Assembly: GCA_934500875.1 (NCBI GenBank)
Contig: CAKSTL010000005.1
Span: 62,001-126,000, forward strand
Direction of reading: 5' to 3'
Length of the DNA: 64,000 nt
From: an uncultured Clostridia bacterium
GTDB lineage: Bacteria; Bacillota; Clostridia; UMGS1810
In this document: positions 53,048-61,664 of the stretch, piece after piece
Numbering within the stretch: position 1 is the stretch's first letter
Layout: each line of letters starts with the position of its first letter
The notes under the pieces: model-generated
The model's database searches: none
Told to the model about the DNA's origin: nothing
The model's input: only the letters and a program-made list of their open reading frames with translations
Translations under genes and position numbers: made by a program

Positions 53048-53586
53048 ACTTGCCAAATAAAATTACGCTTGCACGAATATTTTTAATTCCGCTGTTTATA
53101 GCGGTGCTTATGACAAGAGGCTTTATGTTCTGCGATATTGCTTCGGCACTGATTTTTGCCGTTGCGGCGCTTACCGACGGCATTGACGGTTACCTTGCCC
53201 GAAAAAACAATCAGGTTACAGATCTCGGCAAGTTTTTGGACCCGATTGCCGACAAGCTTCTTATTGCTTCGGCGCTTATATGCCTTGTGGAGCTTCAGAG
53301 AATACCGGCATATATGGCGATTATCATTATCGCACGTGAGTTTATCGTGACGGGGTTAAGAATTGTGGCTATTTCAAACGGCGTTGTTATGGCGGCTGAA
53401 ATGACGGGGAAAATCAAAACCGTAATTCAGATTATTGCAACGGTTATTACGCTTCTTTTCCCGAACGTTCCGGTATTCGGCACAACGCTCGGATGGGTTG
53501 CAATGCTTATTGCAACGCTTTTTACAATATATTCGGGCTATGTTTACCTTTCCAAAAACTGGGATATGGTTATAAATTCCAAATAA
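53044..53586 (+). CDS. pgsA: CDP-diacylglycerol-glycerol-3-phosphate phosphatidyltransferase
   Basis: 180 residues with about four or five membrane segments. The CDP-alcohol phosphotransferase motif DG-x2-AR-x8-G-x3-D-x3-D spans about residues 39-64 (DGYLARKNN... GKFLDPIADK). It makes phosphatidylglycerol-phosphate from the CDP-diacylglycerol made by CdsA. GTG start (ggtaattctGTGAAC) inside the rimO end, with GGGAGG upstream. The order recA-recX-rimO-pgsA varies among Clostridia. Confidence 0.95.
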   Translation: MNLPNKITLARIFLIPLFIAVLMTRGFMFCDIASALIFAVAALTDGIDGYLARKNNQVTDLGKFLDPIADKLLIASALICLVELQRIPAYMAIIIIAREFIVTGLRIVAISNGVVMAAEMTGKIKTVIQIIATVITLLFPNVPVFGTTLGWVAMLIATLFTIYSGYVYLSKNWDMVINSK

Positions 53587-53609
53587 ATTTTATACAAAAA
53601 ACATATAAA

Positions 53610-53643
53610 AGTGATATTTTTAAGACGAAAAATATCACTTTTT
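53610..53643 (+). terminator. Terminator after pgsA
   Basis: AGTGATATTTTT / AAAAATATCACT (12 bp, 6-nt loop) then T residues, 23 bp past the stop. Confidence 0.9.
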
Positions 53644-53663
53644 CACATAATAATATAAAAAAT

Positions 53664-53692
53664 TTGATTTTTTGCGCATAGTATGATAAAAT
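53664..53692 (+). promoter_or_regulatory. thrC promoter
   Basis: TTGATT, 17-bp spacer, TAAAAT, 46 bp before the thrC start. Confidence 0.75.
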
Positions 53693-53738
53693 GTTGAAAA
53701 ATCGGTCATTCAACCTTATTTTGAAAGGACGAAAAAAG

Positions 53739-55232
53739 ATGAAATATATCAGCACCAGAAGCGATAAATACGTATACGAAAGCGCCGCGGCAATAAAAAT
53801 GGGAATTGCCCCGGACGGAGGACTTTTTGTGCCCGAAAAAATTCCTTGCGTCACAAAAGACGAAATAGAGGGCTTTGCAAATCTTACTTATCCCGAGCTT
53901 GCAAAAAAAATTCTTTCGCTCTATCTTACCGATTACACCGATGATGAGCTTTCGGAGTGTGTAAAAGGGGCGTATGAAAGCGGAAAATTTGAGTCCGACG
54001 CTGTTGCGCCGCTTCATAAGCTTGACGAAAAGGTGTCGGTTCTGGAGCTGTGGCACGGTCCCACCTGTGCGTTTAAGGATATGGCGCTTCAGATTTTGCC
54101 GCATTTTTTGGTTAAGGCAATCAAAAAAACCGGCGAGGACAGAGATGTCATAATTCTGGTTGCAACGTCCGGAGATACCGGCAAAGCGGCTTTGGAAGGC
54201 TTTAAGGACGTTAAAAACACAAAAATTCAGGTGTTTTATCCTGTTTGCGGCGTATCGAAAATTCAAAAGCTGCAAATGGCAACGCAGGACGGCTCAAATG
54301 TCAGCGTTATTTCGGTTGACGGCAATTTTGACGACGCACAGACAGGCGTTAAGAAAATTTTCGGAAACGAGGAATGTATAAACGAAGCCGCAGACTTAGG
54401 CTATGTTTTCTCCAGCGCAAATTCCATTAACTGGGGAAGGCTTGTTCCGCAGATTGTTTATTATTTTTACGCATATGCAACGCTTGTTAAAAACGGCGAA
54501 ATAAAATGCGGCGACAAAATAAACATTGTTGTTCCCACGGGCAACTTCGGAAACATCCTTGCGGCGTATTACGCAAAGGAAATGGGTCTTTTTGTTGACA
54601 GGCTGATATGCGCCTCCAACAGCAACAATGTGCTTACCGACTTTATAAAAACGGGCACATATGACAGAAACAGAAAGTTTGAAACCACAATTTCGCCTTC
54701 TATGGATATCCTTATTTCAAGCAACCTCGAAAGGCTTTTGTTCCATATGTCAAAAGGAGATTTCAAGCTTGTAAAAGAATATATGACCCTCCTTTCAACT
54801 GACGGAAAATACAGCGTAAACAGTGAAATTTTTGATAAAATCAAAAGCGTATTTTCGGCAGACTGCTGCGACGACTGCGGCACAAAGAAAACCATAAGGG
54901 ATACGTTTGAAAAATACGGCTACACAATAGATACGCACACTGCGGTTGCGAAAAACGTTTACGATAAATTCGAGTCGGAGAATAAGTCCGATACAAAAAC
55001 CGTTATCGCATCCACCGCAAATCCTTATAAATTCAATAAGGCAGTGCTTGAGGCAATTTGCGATACTCCCCTTCCCGAAGGCGAATTTGAGCTTATTGAC
55101 CTGTTGTGCGAAAAAAGCAAACTTCCCGTTCCCAAATCGCTCTCGGGTCTTAAAAGCAAGTTTATCCGCTTCAACACCGTTTGCGGCAAGGACGCTTTGT
55201 GGGCGGAAACCAAAAAATTCTTGACAAAATAG
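53739..55232 (+). CDS. thrC: Threonine synthase
   Basis: 497 residues, PLP enzyme that turns phosphohomoserine into threonine. The N-terminal MKYISTRSD...GIAPDGGLFVPE signature, PLP Lys113 in CAFKDMALQ, phosphate loop VATSGDTGKAALEGF and NSINWGRLVPQIVYYF are all present. The start is the ATG at 53739 with GAAAGGAC upstream; the longer frame from 53691 covers the promoter. Its last codons contain the -35 of the aro leader promoter. Other threonine genes are not here. Confidence 0.96.
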   Translation: MKYISTRSDKYVYESAAAIKMGIAPDGGLFVPEKIPCVTKDEIEGFANLTYPELAKKILSLYLTDYTDDELSECVKGAYESGKFESDAVAPLHKLDEKVSVLELWHGPTCAFKDMALQILPHFLVKAIKKTGEDRDVIILVATSGDTGKAALEGFKDVKNTKIQVFYPVCGVSKIQKLQMATQDGSNVSVISVDGNFDDAQTGVKKIFGNEECINEAADLGYVFSSANSINWGRLVPQIVYYFYAYATLVKNGEIKCGDKINIVVPTGNFGNILAAYYAKEMGLFVDRLICASNSNNVLTDFIKTGTYDRNRKFETTISPSMDILISSNLERLLFHMSKGDFKLVKEYMTLLSTDGKYSVNSEIFDKIKSVFSADCCDDCGTKKTIRDTFEKYGYTIDTHTAVAKNVYDKFESENKSDTKTVIASTANPYKFNKAVLEAICDTPLPEGEFELIDLLCEKSKLPVPKSLSGLKSKFIRFNTVCGKDALWAETKKFLTK

Positions 55233-55249
55233 GCTTGTTCATTTATACT
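55221..55249 (+). promoter_or_regulatory. Near-consensus promoter of the aro leader and operon
   Basis: TTGACA (55221-55226, within the thrC end), 17-bp spacer, TATACT (55244-55249). Transcription would start about 20 bp before the small leader ORF. Confidence 0.85.
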
Positions 55250-55277
55250 GTTTATATAAAAATACGGAGAAAAAATT

Positions 55278-55370
55278 ATGCTTACTCATTCTTTTGAAAT
55301 TTACTTTATTATCACCCTGATTCTTTTTGGATTGGGTTACTTTGTGATAGAAAAAAATTTTTGCAAATGA
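55278..55370 (+). CDS. 30-residue hydrophobic leader peptide upstream of aroB
   Basis: Sequence in two parts: MLTHSFEIYFIITLI, LFGLGYFVIEKNFCK. CGGAGA lies eight bases before the ATG. It has five Phe (all TTT), two Tyr, five Ile and four Leu, so 16 of 30 residues are end products (or close relatives) of the pathways encoded downstream (pheA, cimA, leuA). Its last codons and stop overlap one strand of a possible antiterminator (55365-55374). I infer a cis-acting leader peptide. The alternative is a small single-span membrane protein whose hydrophobic make-up gives the same composition. Confidence 0.6.
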   Translation: MLTHSFEIYFIITLILFGLGYFVIEKNFCK

Positions 55371-55438
55371 GTTTGAGCGTAAAAACAAATATCGCATTTA
55401 AAAAGCTCATTTACATTTTGTAAATGGGCTTATATTTT
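55365..55438 (+). promoter_or_regulatory. Attenuator: mutually exclusive antiterminator and terminator before aroB
   Basis: Terminator: AGCTCATTTAC (55404-55414) with GTAAATGGGCT (55420-55430), 11 bp with one G-U, loop ATTTT, then TATATTTTTA. Antiterminator: AAATGAGTTT (55365-55374, containing the leader stop TGA) with AAGCTCATTT (55403-55412), 10 contiguous pairs with one G-U. The two share 55404-55412 and cannot coexist. A ribosome at the leader stop would favour the terminator; one stalled earlier would favour read-through. Confidence 0.65.
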
Positions 55439-55458
55439 TATAAAAGGGACTTGGTAAA

Positions 55459-56511
55459 ATGGTTATTAACGCAGCGGCAAGCACACGCAGCTATGACATA
55501 ATTATCGAAAACGGAATTTTTGACAAAATCGGCGGCATAATAAAAGATTTTTCAAACGGCGCAAAGGTGTTTTTTGTTATAGACGAAAACTTTTTCGATA
55601 TCTTCGGCGAAAGGCTTAAAGCCATTATTTCGGGCAGCGGAATTGACTTTTTATACTATGTGCTTGAGTCGGGCGAAAAATCAAAATGCAAAGAAAAGCT
55701 TTTTGAAATTTATTCTTGTCTTGCAAAGCACAAAATTTCAAGAAAAGATACCGTTGTTGCGCTGGGCGGCGGCGTTTGCGGCGACCTTGCGGGTTTTGCG
55801 GCGGCGACGTATCTCAGGGGCGTTAAGCTTATTCAAATTCCCACAACGCTTCTTGCCCAGGTTGACAGCTCGGTAGGCGGCAAGGTTGCAATCGACCTTC
55901 CCGAAGGAAAAAATCTTGTCGGAAATTTCTATCCTCCGCATATGGTAATTATCGACCCGACCCTTTTAAAAACCCTTCCCGAAAGCGTTTTTAACTGCGG
56001 TATGGCAGAGGTTATAAAGTACGGCGCAATATATGACGCAAGCCTTTTTGATGCGCTTTGCGACAAAAAATATACCGAAAAAAACCTTGAAAAAATAATC
56101 GCAAGATGCGTTGATATAAAGCGCATTATCGTGCAGAACGACGAGTTTGACACGGGCGAGCGAATGATTCTTAACTTCGGTCATACCTACGGTCACGTTG
56201 TTGAAAAGTATTTTAACTACGAAAAATACAGCCACGGCGAGGCGGTGGCAATAGGAATGGCGCATATAACCAAAATTTCGCAGGATGCGGGCATTTCGGA
56301 AAAAGGCACTTACGAAAGGCTTTGCACACTTTTAAAAACCTATTCTCTTATGTTTGACGACGTAAAAATTCCGTATGAGGCGGCAAAAGAAACGCTTCTT
56401 CTGGATAAAAAGAGCGAAACGGAGTATATAAACTATATCGTTTTGGAAAAAATAGGAAAATGCAGGATTTTAAAGCTTAAAAAAGAGGATAATTTTTTAT
56501 GGAAAAACTGA
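55459..56511 (+). CDS. aroB: 3-Dehydroquinate synthase
   Basis: 350 residues; NAD- and metal-dependent second step of the shikimate pathway. Motifs: LGGGVCGDLAGFAAATYLRG (NAD), PTTLLAQVDSSVGGK, and metal-site residues in MAEVIKYGAIYD and NFGHTYGHVVE with YSHGEAVAIGM. First structural gene after the attenuator; 20 bp separate the terminator tail from its ATG. It overlaps aroA by 13 bp. Confidence 0.97.
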   Translation: MVINAAASTRSYDIIIENGIFDKIGGIIKDFSNGAKVFFVIDENFFDIFGERLKAIISGSGIDFLYYVLESGEKSKCKEKLFEIYSCLAKHKISRKDTVVALGGGVCGDLAGFAAATYLRGVKLIQIPTTLLAQVDSSVGGKVAIDLPEGKNLVGNFYPPHMVIIDPTLLKTLPESVFNCGMAEVIKYGAIYDASLFDALCDKKYTEKNLEKIIARCVDIKRIIVQNDEFDTGERMILNFGHTYGHVVEKYFNYEKYSHGEAVAIGMAHITKISQDAGISEKGTYERLCTLLKTYSLMFDDVKIPYEAAKETLLLDKKSETEYINYIVLEKIGKCRILKLKKEDNFLWKN

Positions 56512-57761
56512 CTTTGACAGGCAAAAAGGATTTTAAAAAGCGCATTTTCGCACCGCCGTCAAAATCGTATTCGCACAGGATGATACTTTCTGCGGCGCTG
56601 TCGGACGGTATATCGAGAATTGAAAATCTCATTTTTTCAAAAGACGTGCTTGCAACGCTTGATTTTGCGAAAAAATGCGGAGCGTATGTTTTTCGGGGCG
56701 AAAATTTTGCCGAAATAAAGGGCGGAACGGCGCCTGATGAGGCTGAAATTTTCTGCGGCGAATCTGCCTCCACATTAAGATTTGTTATTCCCGTTCTTGC
56801 CGCAAAGGGCATAAAGGCGCACATCACCGGCGCAGGCAGGCTTATGCACCGTCCGCTTGATGTGTATACCGAAATTTTTGACGAAAAGGGCATAAATTAC
56901 CGATACGAAAAGGGCGGATTTTTTGACATAAATTCTTGTATTCCGAGCGGAATTTACAATGTCAGAGGAGATGTTTCGTCGCAGTTTATAACGGGTCTTT
57001 TGTACGCTCTGCCCCTTCTTTCGGGCAATTCCGAAATAAACATCACAACGCCCCTTATGTCAAAGCCGTATATTGACATCACGCTGGACGTTTTAAAACG
57101 CAGCGGTATAGAAATTGAAAACGATAACTTCAAAACCTTTAAAATAAAGAAAAATCAAAAATATCTGCCGTTAAACGCCGCTGTTCCGGGCGATTTTTCG
57201 CAGTGCTGTCCGTTTGTTGCGGCGGCGCTTTTTGCAGGGCATATCGAAATGCTTAACCTTGATTTGAAATCTCTTCAGGGTGACAAAAAAATAATCGAAT
57301 ATTCAAAGGCGCTCGGAGGAAGGATTTTTGCAAACGAGAGCAAAATTACGGTGGAAAAATCAAACCTTACGTCGGGCAAAACGTTCGATATTTCGGATTG
57401 TCCCGATATTGCGCCCGTTTTTTCGGTAATATGCGCTCATGCTGAGGGCGAAACAATTCTTACCGGCACAAACAGGCTGAAAATCAAGGAGTGCGACAGA
57501 GAGGCTGCGATTGTATCAACGCTTAAAAAGCTTGGCGCAGAGTGCTCTGCCGGTGATGACTATATAAAAATAAAGGGCGTAAAAACCTTTAACGGCGGCA
57601 CATTCGATTCGTTCAACGACCACAGAACGGCAATGGCTTTGTGTGCGGCGTCGGTGTGCGCAAACGAAAAAATCACCGTTTTAAATCCTATGTGCATTGA
57701 AAAATCGTATCCTTCATTTTACGACGATTTTAAGGATTTTACCTATCAGACAAGGAGTTAG
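56499..57761 (+). CDS. aroA: 3-Phosphoshikimate 1-carboxyvinyltransferase (EPSP synthase)
   Basis: 420 residues, joins PEP to shikimate-3-phosphate. SKSYSHRMILSAALSDG near 18 (substrate Lys/Ser), GESASTLRFVIPVLA, and SSQFITGLLYALPLL are conserved; the C-terminal DSFNDHRTAMALCAA motif ends the fold. The motif near 85 has GESAST where the glyphosate-sensitive class usually has GNAGTA/T; this pattern is common in Clostridial enzymes. It starts inside aroB. Confidence 0.95.
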   Translation: MEKLTLTGKKDFKKRIFAPPSKSYSHRMILSAALSDGISRIENLIFSKDVLATLDFAKKCGAYVFRGENFAEIKGGTAPDEAEIFCGESASTLRFVIPVLAAKGIKAHITGAGRLMHRPLDVYTEIFDEKGINYRYEKGGFFDINSCIPSGIYNVRGDVSSQFITGLLYALPLLSGNSEINITTPLMSKPYIDITLDVLKRSGIEIENDNFKTFKIKKNQKYLPLNAAVPGDFSQCCPFVAAALFAGHIEMLNLDLKSLQGDKKIIEYSKALGGRIFANESKITVEKSNLTSGKTFDISDCPDIAPVFSVICAHAEGETILTGTNRLKIKECDREAAIVSTLKKLGAECSAGDDYIKIKGVKTFNGGTFDSFNDHRTAMALCAASVCANEKITVLNPMCIEKSYPSFYDDFKDFTYQTRS

Positions 57762-57764
57762 AAT

Positions 57765-58823
57765 ATGAACATTTTCGGAAATAATATTAAATTTTCAATT
57801 TTCGGCGAGTCGCACGGCACTGCAATCGGCGGAGTTATCGACGGAATAAAACCCGGTGTGAAGCTTGATTTTGAAAAAATCGATTATATGATGAAAAAGC
57901 GCAATCACAGGGCGGTGTATTCCACAAGCCGTGCCGAGGCGGATAAGTATGAAATTCTGTCGGGGGTAAGAGATGGCGTAACAACCGGCTCTCCGCTTGC
58001 GTTTGAGATACGCAATGCCGATACAAAGAGCGGTCACTATTCAGAGCTTGAAAACGTTATGCGCCCCTCGCACGCAGATTACGGCGCATATGTAAAGTAT
58101 AACGGTTTTGCCGATTACCGTGGCGGCGGTCATTTTTCGGGCAGAATTACCGCACCGCTCACCTTTGCCGGCGCAATTTTTAAAAACGAGCTTGAAAAGC
58201 AGGGAATTTTTATTTATCCGCACATTTTGTCGATAGGAAACGTGCGTGACAAAAGCTTTCTTGACGGCGACGGCAAATATATAGGCGACCTCGGGTTTTT
58301 TCCCGTGACGGACAAGAGCGTTGAAGAAAAAATGCTTGCGCATATAGAGAAAGTCAGGGCGGACAAAGATTCGTGCGGCGGCATTGTCGAAGTTGCGGTG
58401 TGCGGCGTAAAGGCAGGGTTCGGAAATCCGTTTTTCGGCTCGGTCGAAAGCGAAATTTCACGGATGATGTTTTCAATCCCGGCGGTAAAAGGCGTTGAAT
58501 TCGGCAAAGGTTTTGACATAACCTATCTTACCGGCTTTGAGGCGAACGATAATTATTATTATGACAGCGATAAAAACGTTTGCGTGAAAAAGAACAACAA
58601 CGGCGGCATTGTCGGCGGAATTACAAACGGTGCACCAATAATTTTTAAGGTTGCAATAAAGCCGACGCCGTCAATTTTTAAAACGCAGGACACCATAAAC
58701 GTGAAAACAAAGGAAAATACAAAACTGAGCCTTGAAGGACGGCACGATTCGTGCATTGTTCCCAGGGCTGCGGCTGCCATAGAGGCGGCTTGCGCAATGG
58801 TTATTTACGATATTATCAGCTAA
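57765..58823 (+). CDS. aroC: Chorismate synthase
   Basis: 352 residues, needs reduced FMN. Signatures: FGESHGTAIGGVIDG (9-23), MRPSHADYGAYVKY and YRGGGHFSGRITA, and the C-terminal GRHDSCIVPRAAAAIEAA. Three bases after aroA. Confidence 0.97.
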   Translation: MNIFGNNIKFSIFGESHGTAIGGVIDGIKPGVKLDFEKIDYMMKKRNHRAVYSTSRAEADKYEILSGVRDGVTTGSPLAFEIRNADTKSGHYSELENVMRPSHADYGAYVKYNGFADYRGGGHFSGRITAPLTFAGAIFKNELEKQGIFIYPHILSIGNVRDKSFLDGDGKYIGDLGFFPVTDKSVEEKMLAHIEKVRADKDSCGGIVEVAVCGVKAGFGNPFFGSVESEISRMMFSIPAVKGVEFGKGFDITYLTGFEANDNYYYDSDKNVCVKKNNNGGIVGGITNGAPIIFKVAIKPTPSIFKTQDTINVKTKENTKLSLEGRHDSCIVPRAAAAIEAACAMVIYDIIS

Positions 58824-58838
58824 AGGGTGGTTTTTAAA

Positions 58839-59939
58839 ATGGATAAACTTGATGAGTACAGGCAAAATATTGACAAAATCGACAGGCAAATGGTAAGCCT
58901 TTTTGAACAGCGTATGAAAAATGCGTCTCTGATAGGCGAATATAAAGAAAAGCACAATCTTCCGGTGCTTAACGCAGGCAGAGAAAAAGAGGTTATAAGA
59001 AAAGCGGCGGCAAATCTTGAGGACAAAAACCTTGCCGTTTATGCCGAGGATTTTTTTGAGAATATGATGCGCATAAGCCGAAAATATCAGGCGGACAACA
59101 AAAAAAGCGGCAAAAAAATTGCATATTTCGGCATAGAGGGCAGCTTTACATACGAGTCGGTCTTAAAATACGGCGAAAATCTTATGTCGTTTGAGGCAAT
59201 CGGCTGCGGCACAACGGAGGAGGTTTTCCGTCTTTTGCTCAACGACGGCGCCGACCTTGCGGTTATTCCGTTTGAAAATTCCACCACGGGTGCGGTTGTG
59301 GACGTTTACGACCTTCTTATTAAATACGATTTTTTCATAGCGGACGAAATGTATCTGAAGGTTTCGCAGCATCTTATGGCGAAAAAGGGCGTTAAAAAAG
59401 AGGATGTAAAAACGGTTTATTCGCATCCGCAGGCATTGGCGCAGTGCAAAAGGTTTATTGATTTTAATTCGTATGACGCAATTCCTTATCTTAATACGGC
59501 GCTTTCGGCAAAGTTTGTAAGCGAAAGCGATAAAACGGACATTGCGGCAATAGCCGGGGCGAGTGCGGCAAAAATATACGGCCTTGAAATTCTGTCGGCA
59601 AACGTAAATACCGAAACCGATAATTTTACAAAATTTATCGTTCTTTCAAAAAAAGAAAAACGCTCGGAGGACGCCGATAAAATAAGCGCCGTTATTTCGC
59701 TTTCGGACAAAGCGGGTATGCTCTACAACATAGTTAAAATTTTTAAGGACGAGGGAATAAACCTTACAAAAATAGAGTCACGTCCCGACCACAAAAACCC
59801 GTTTGAGTATATGTTTTTCATTGATTTTGACGGCAATGTGAATGATAAAAGAGTTCAAAATGCAATTGAAAAGGTTAAAGAAAACACCAAAATATTCAAG
59901 TATCTCGGAAATTACAAAAGAAGGAGCGTTCAGTCGTGA
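58839..59939 (+). CDS. pheA: Bifunctional chorismate mutase / prephenate dehydratase
   Basis: 366 residues. AroQ-type chorismate mutase at 1-90 (YRQNIDKIDRQMVSLFEQRM, Arg/Lys/Glu active-site pattern), prephenate dehydratase at ~95-270 (YFGIEGSFTYESVLKYG, NFTKFIVLSK in place of the usual TRF), and an ACT domain at ~285-360 with the ESRP Phe-binding motif (TKIESRPDHKNPFEYMFFID). It commits chorismate to phenylalanine and is probably inhibited by Phe. The start is ATG 58839 with AAAGGGTGGT upstream; a GTG at 58827 lies in that site. No tyrA is present. Confidence 0.95.
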   Translation: MDKLDEYRQNIDKIDRQMVSLFEQRMKNASLIGEYKEKHNLPVLNAGREKEVIRKAAANLEDKNLAVYAEDFFENMMRISRKYQADNKKSGKKIAYFGIEGSFTYESVLKYGENLMSFEAIGCGTTEEVFRLLLNDGADLAVIPFENSTTGAVVDVYDLLIKYDFFIADEMYLKVSQHLMAKKGVKKEDVKTVYSHPQALAQCKRFIDFNSYDAIPYLNTALSAKFVSESDKTDIAAIAGASAAKIYGLEILSANVNTETDNFTKFIVLSKKEKRSEDADKISAVISLSDKAGMLYNIVKIFKDEGINLTKIESRPDHKNPFEYMFFIDFDGNVNDKRVQNAIEKVKENTKIFKYLGNYKRRSVQS

Positions 59940-60724
59940 AATACGCATTGATAGGCGAAAAACTCACTCATTCGCTCTCAAAGGTTCTGCACGAAAAATA
60001 TTTTGAAATAAAAAACGAAAATTCGTCCTACGATTTGATTGAAATAAAAAAAGACAGCTTTGATATGGAGTTTAAAAGGCTTTTGAAAAAAGGCTATGAC
60101 GGAATTAACGTTACAATTCCGTATAAAAGGGACGTTTTGCCTTATCTTGATTATATTTCGCCCGAGGCAAAAAAAATAGGTGCGGTGAACACGATAAAAA
60201 TTAAGGACGGGCAGCTTTTCGGCTATAATACCGATTTTTTCGGCATTATAAAAACGTTTGAAAGATATAAAATAGATATCAAAAACAAGAACGTTGTAAT
60301 TCTCGGAACGGGCGGAGCGAGTGCGGCGGTTGTTGCGGCGGTTCTGCACCTCGGGGCAAAATCGGCGGTTTTTGTGTCAAGAAAGCGGAAAATCCACTGC
60401 GGAATGCTTACAAAAACCTACGACGAATTTATTTTCGGCGATGTGCTTATAAACGCCACGCCGGTGGGAATGTATCCCGATACATTTGCCTGCCCGATTG
60501 ACAAAATAAACTTTTCCTGCGTGTTCGACCTTATTTACAATCCCGAAAAAACGCTTCTTTTAAAGCGTGCCGAATCGGAGGGCAAAAAGGCGGTAAACGG
60601 GCTTTATATGCTTGTTTCGCAGGGCATTTATGCGCAGAGTATATGGAAGGAAATTCCGTTTGAAAATGATATAAACGAAAAAGTTTTTGACGAGGTGAAA
60701 AAATATGAAAATTATGGTAATTAA
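59936..60724 (+). CDS. aroE: Shikimate dehydrogenase
   Basis: 262 residues, NADPH reduction of dehydroshikimate. N-terminal EKLTHSLSKVLHEKYF (shikimate Ser pair), NVTIPYKRDVLPYLD with the catalytic Lys, nucleotide loop LGTGGASAAVVAAVLHLGA. GTG start at 59936 overlapping the pheA stop by 4 bp. Its end overlaps aroQ by 20 bp. Confidence 0.95.
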   Translation: MKYALIGEKLTHSLSKVLHEKYFEIKNENSSYDLIEIKKDSFDMEFKRLLKKGYDGINVTIPYKRDVLPYLDYISPEAKKIGAVNTIKIKDGQLFGYNTDFFGIIKTFERYKIDIKNKNVVILGTGGASAAVVAAVLHLGAKSAVFVSRKRKIHCGMLTKTYDEFIFGDVLINATPVGMYPDTFACPIDKINFSCVFDLIYNPEKTLLLKRAESEGKKAVNGLYMLVSQGIYAQSIWKEIPFENDINEKVFDEVKKYENYGN

Positions 60725-61148
60725 CGGTCCGAACATTGATATGCTGGGCATAAGGGAGCCTGAAATCTACGGCGAGGCAACATATGCAAACCTTCTTGAA
60801 ATGCTCTCTTTGTATGCCGAAGAAAAAAATGTTGACATTGTGCCGTTTCAGTCCAATATCGAGGGCGAGATTGTAAACGCAATCCACACGGCTTATTTTG
60901 ACGGTTTTGACGGCATTGTGATAAACCCTGCCGCATACACTCACTACAGCATTGCCGTTGCGGACGCAATAAAGGCGGTGGATACGCCGTGCGTTGAGGT
61001 GCATTTGTCAAATATTTCGGCACGTGACGACTTCAGAAAAACCTCGTACACTGCGCAAAACTGTGTAGGTCAGATTGCAGGATTCGGATTTTTCGGCTAC
61101 AAAATGGCAATAGACGCACTTATCAATATGGGTAAAAACTATGAATAA
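60705..61148 (+). CDS. aroQ: 3-Dehydroquinate dehydratase, type II
   Basis: 147 residues, dodecameric type II enzyme. N-terminal VINGPNIDMLGIREPEIYG, catalytic Tyr in that segment, FQSNIEGEIVNAIH, INPAAYTHYSIAVADAI, and EVHLSNISARDDFRKTSYT with the active-site His and Arg. It overlaps both neighbours. Confidence 0.97.
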   Translation: MKIMVINGPNIDMLGIREPEIYGEATYANLLEMLSLYAEEKNVDIVPFQSNIEGEIVNAIHTAYFDGFDGIVINPAAYTHYSIAVADAIKAVDTPCVEVHLSNISARDDFRKTSYTAQNCVGQIAGFGFFGYKMAIDALINMGKNYE

Positions 61149-61644
61149 TATATATTTTACGGGTATGCCCGGCTGCGGAAAAACCACGCTGGGCATATCT
61201 TTGGCAAAGAGGTTCGGCAAAAAGTTTATTGACCTTGACGATTTTATCGAAAAAAGGCTCGGTATGAAGATAAGCGAGGTTTTTGCGTCTTTCGGCGAGG
61301 ATTTTTTCAGAAAGGAAGAGGGCGCCTGCCTTCTTGAAGTTTCAAAGGAAAACGGCGTTTTTGTGTCCACGGGCGGCGGAATTGTTAAAAATGCGGAAAA
61401 TATAAAAATTATGAAAAACAGCGGAACGGTTATTTATATCAACACGCCCGCAGAAAATATACTGCAAAATTCCGCTCTTTTAAACCGTCCTCTTTTAAAG
61501 GACAAAAACGCAATTTTTAAGCTTTATGACGAGCGCAGGGCACTGTATGAAAATTCGGCGGATTTTGCATATGACAACCTTTCTGCAAAAGAAAAAGCGG
61601 AAGATGAGCTTTTTTGCATACTGGAAAAAATTTTAAATAAGTAG
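61141..61644 (+). CDS. aroK: Shikimate kinase
   Basis: 167 residues, P-loop kinase. GMPGCGKTTLG (8-18), DLDDFIEKRLG (shikimate Asp), EVSKENGVFVSTGGGIVKN. Order of action in the pathway is B, Q, E, K, A, C; all six are in this operon. Only DAHP synthase is missing from the window. Confidence 0.96.
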   Translation: MNNIYFTGMPGCGKTTLGISLAKRFGKKFIDLDDFIEKRLGMKISEVFASFGEDFFRKEEGACLLEVSKENGVFVSTGGGIVKNAENIKIMKNSGTVIYINTPAENILQNSALLNRPLLKDKNAIFKLYDERRALYENSADFAYDNLSAKEKAEDELFCILEKILNK

Positions 61645-61664
61645 CTTTAAAAGGAGAATTTGCG

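Noticed and set aside
55278..55370. T-box or TRAP control of the aro operon
   Set aside because: No T-box sequence (AGGGTGGNACCGCG) and no series of GAG/TAG triplets are present in the leader.
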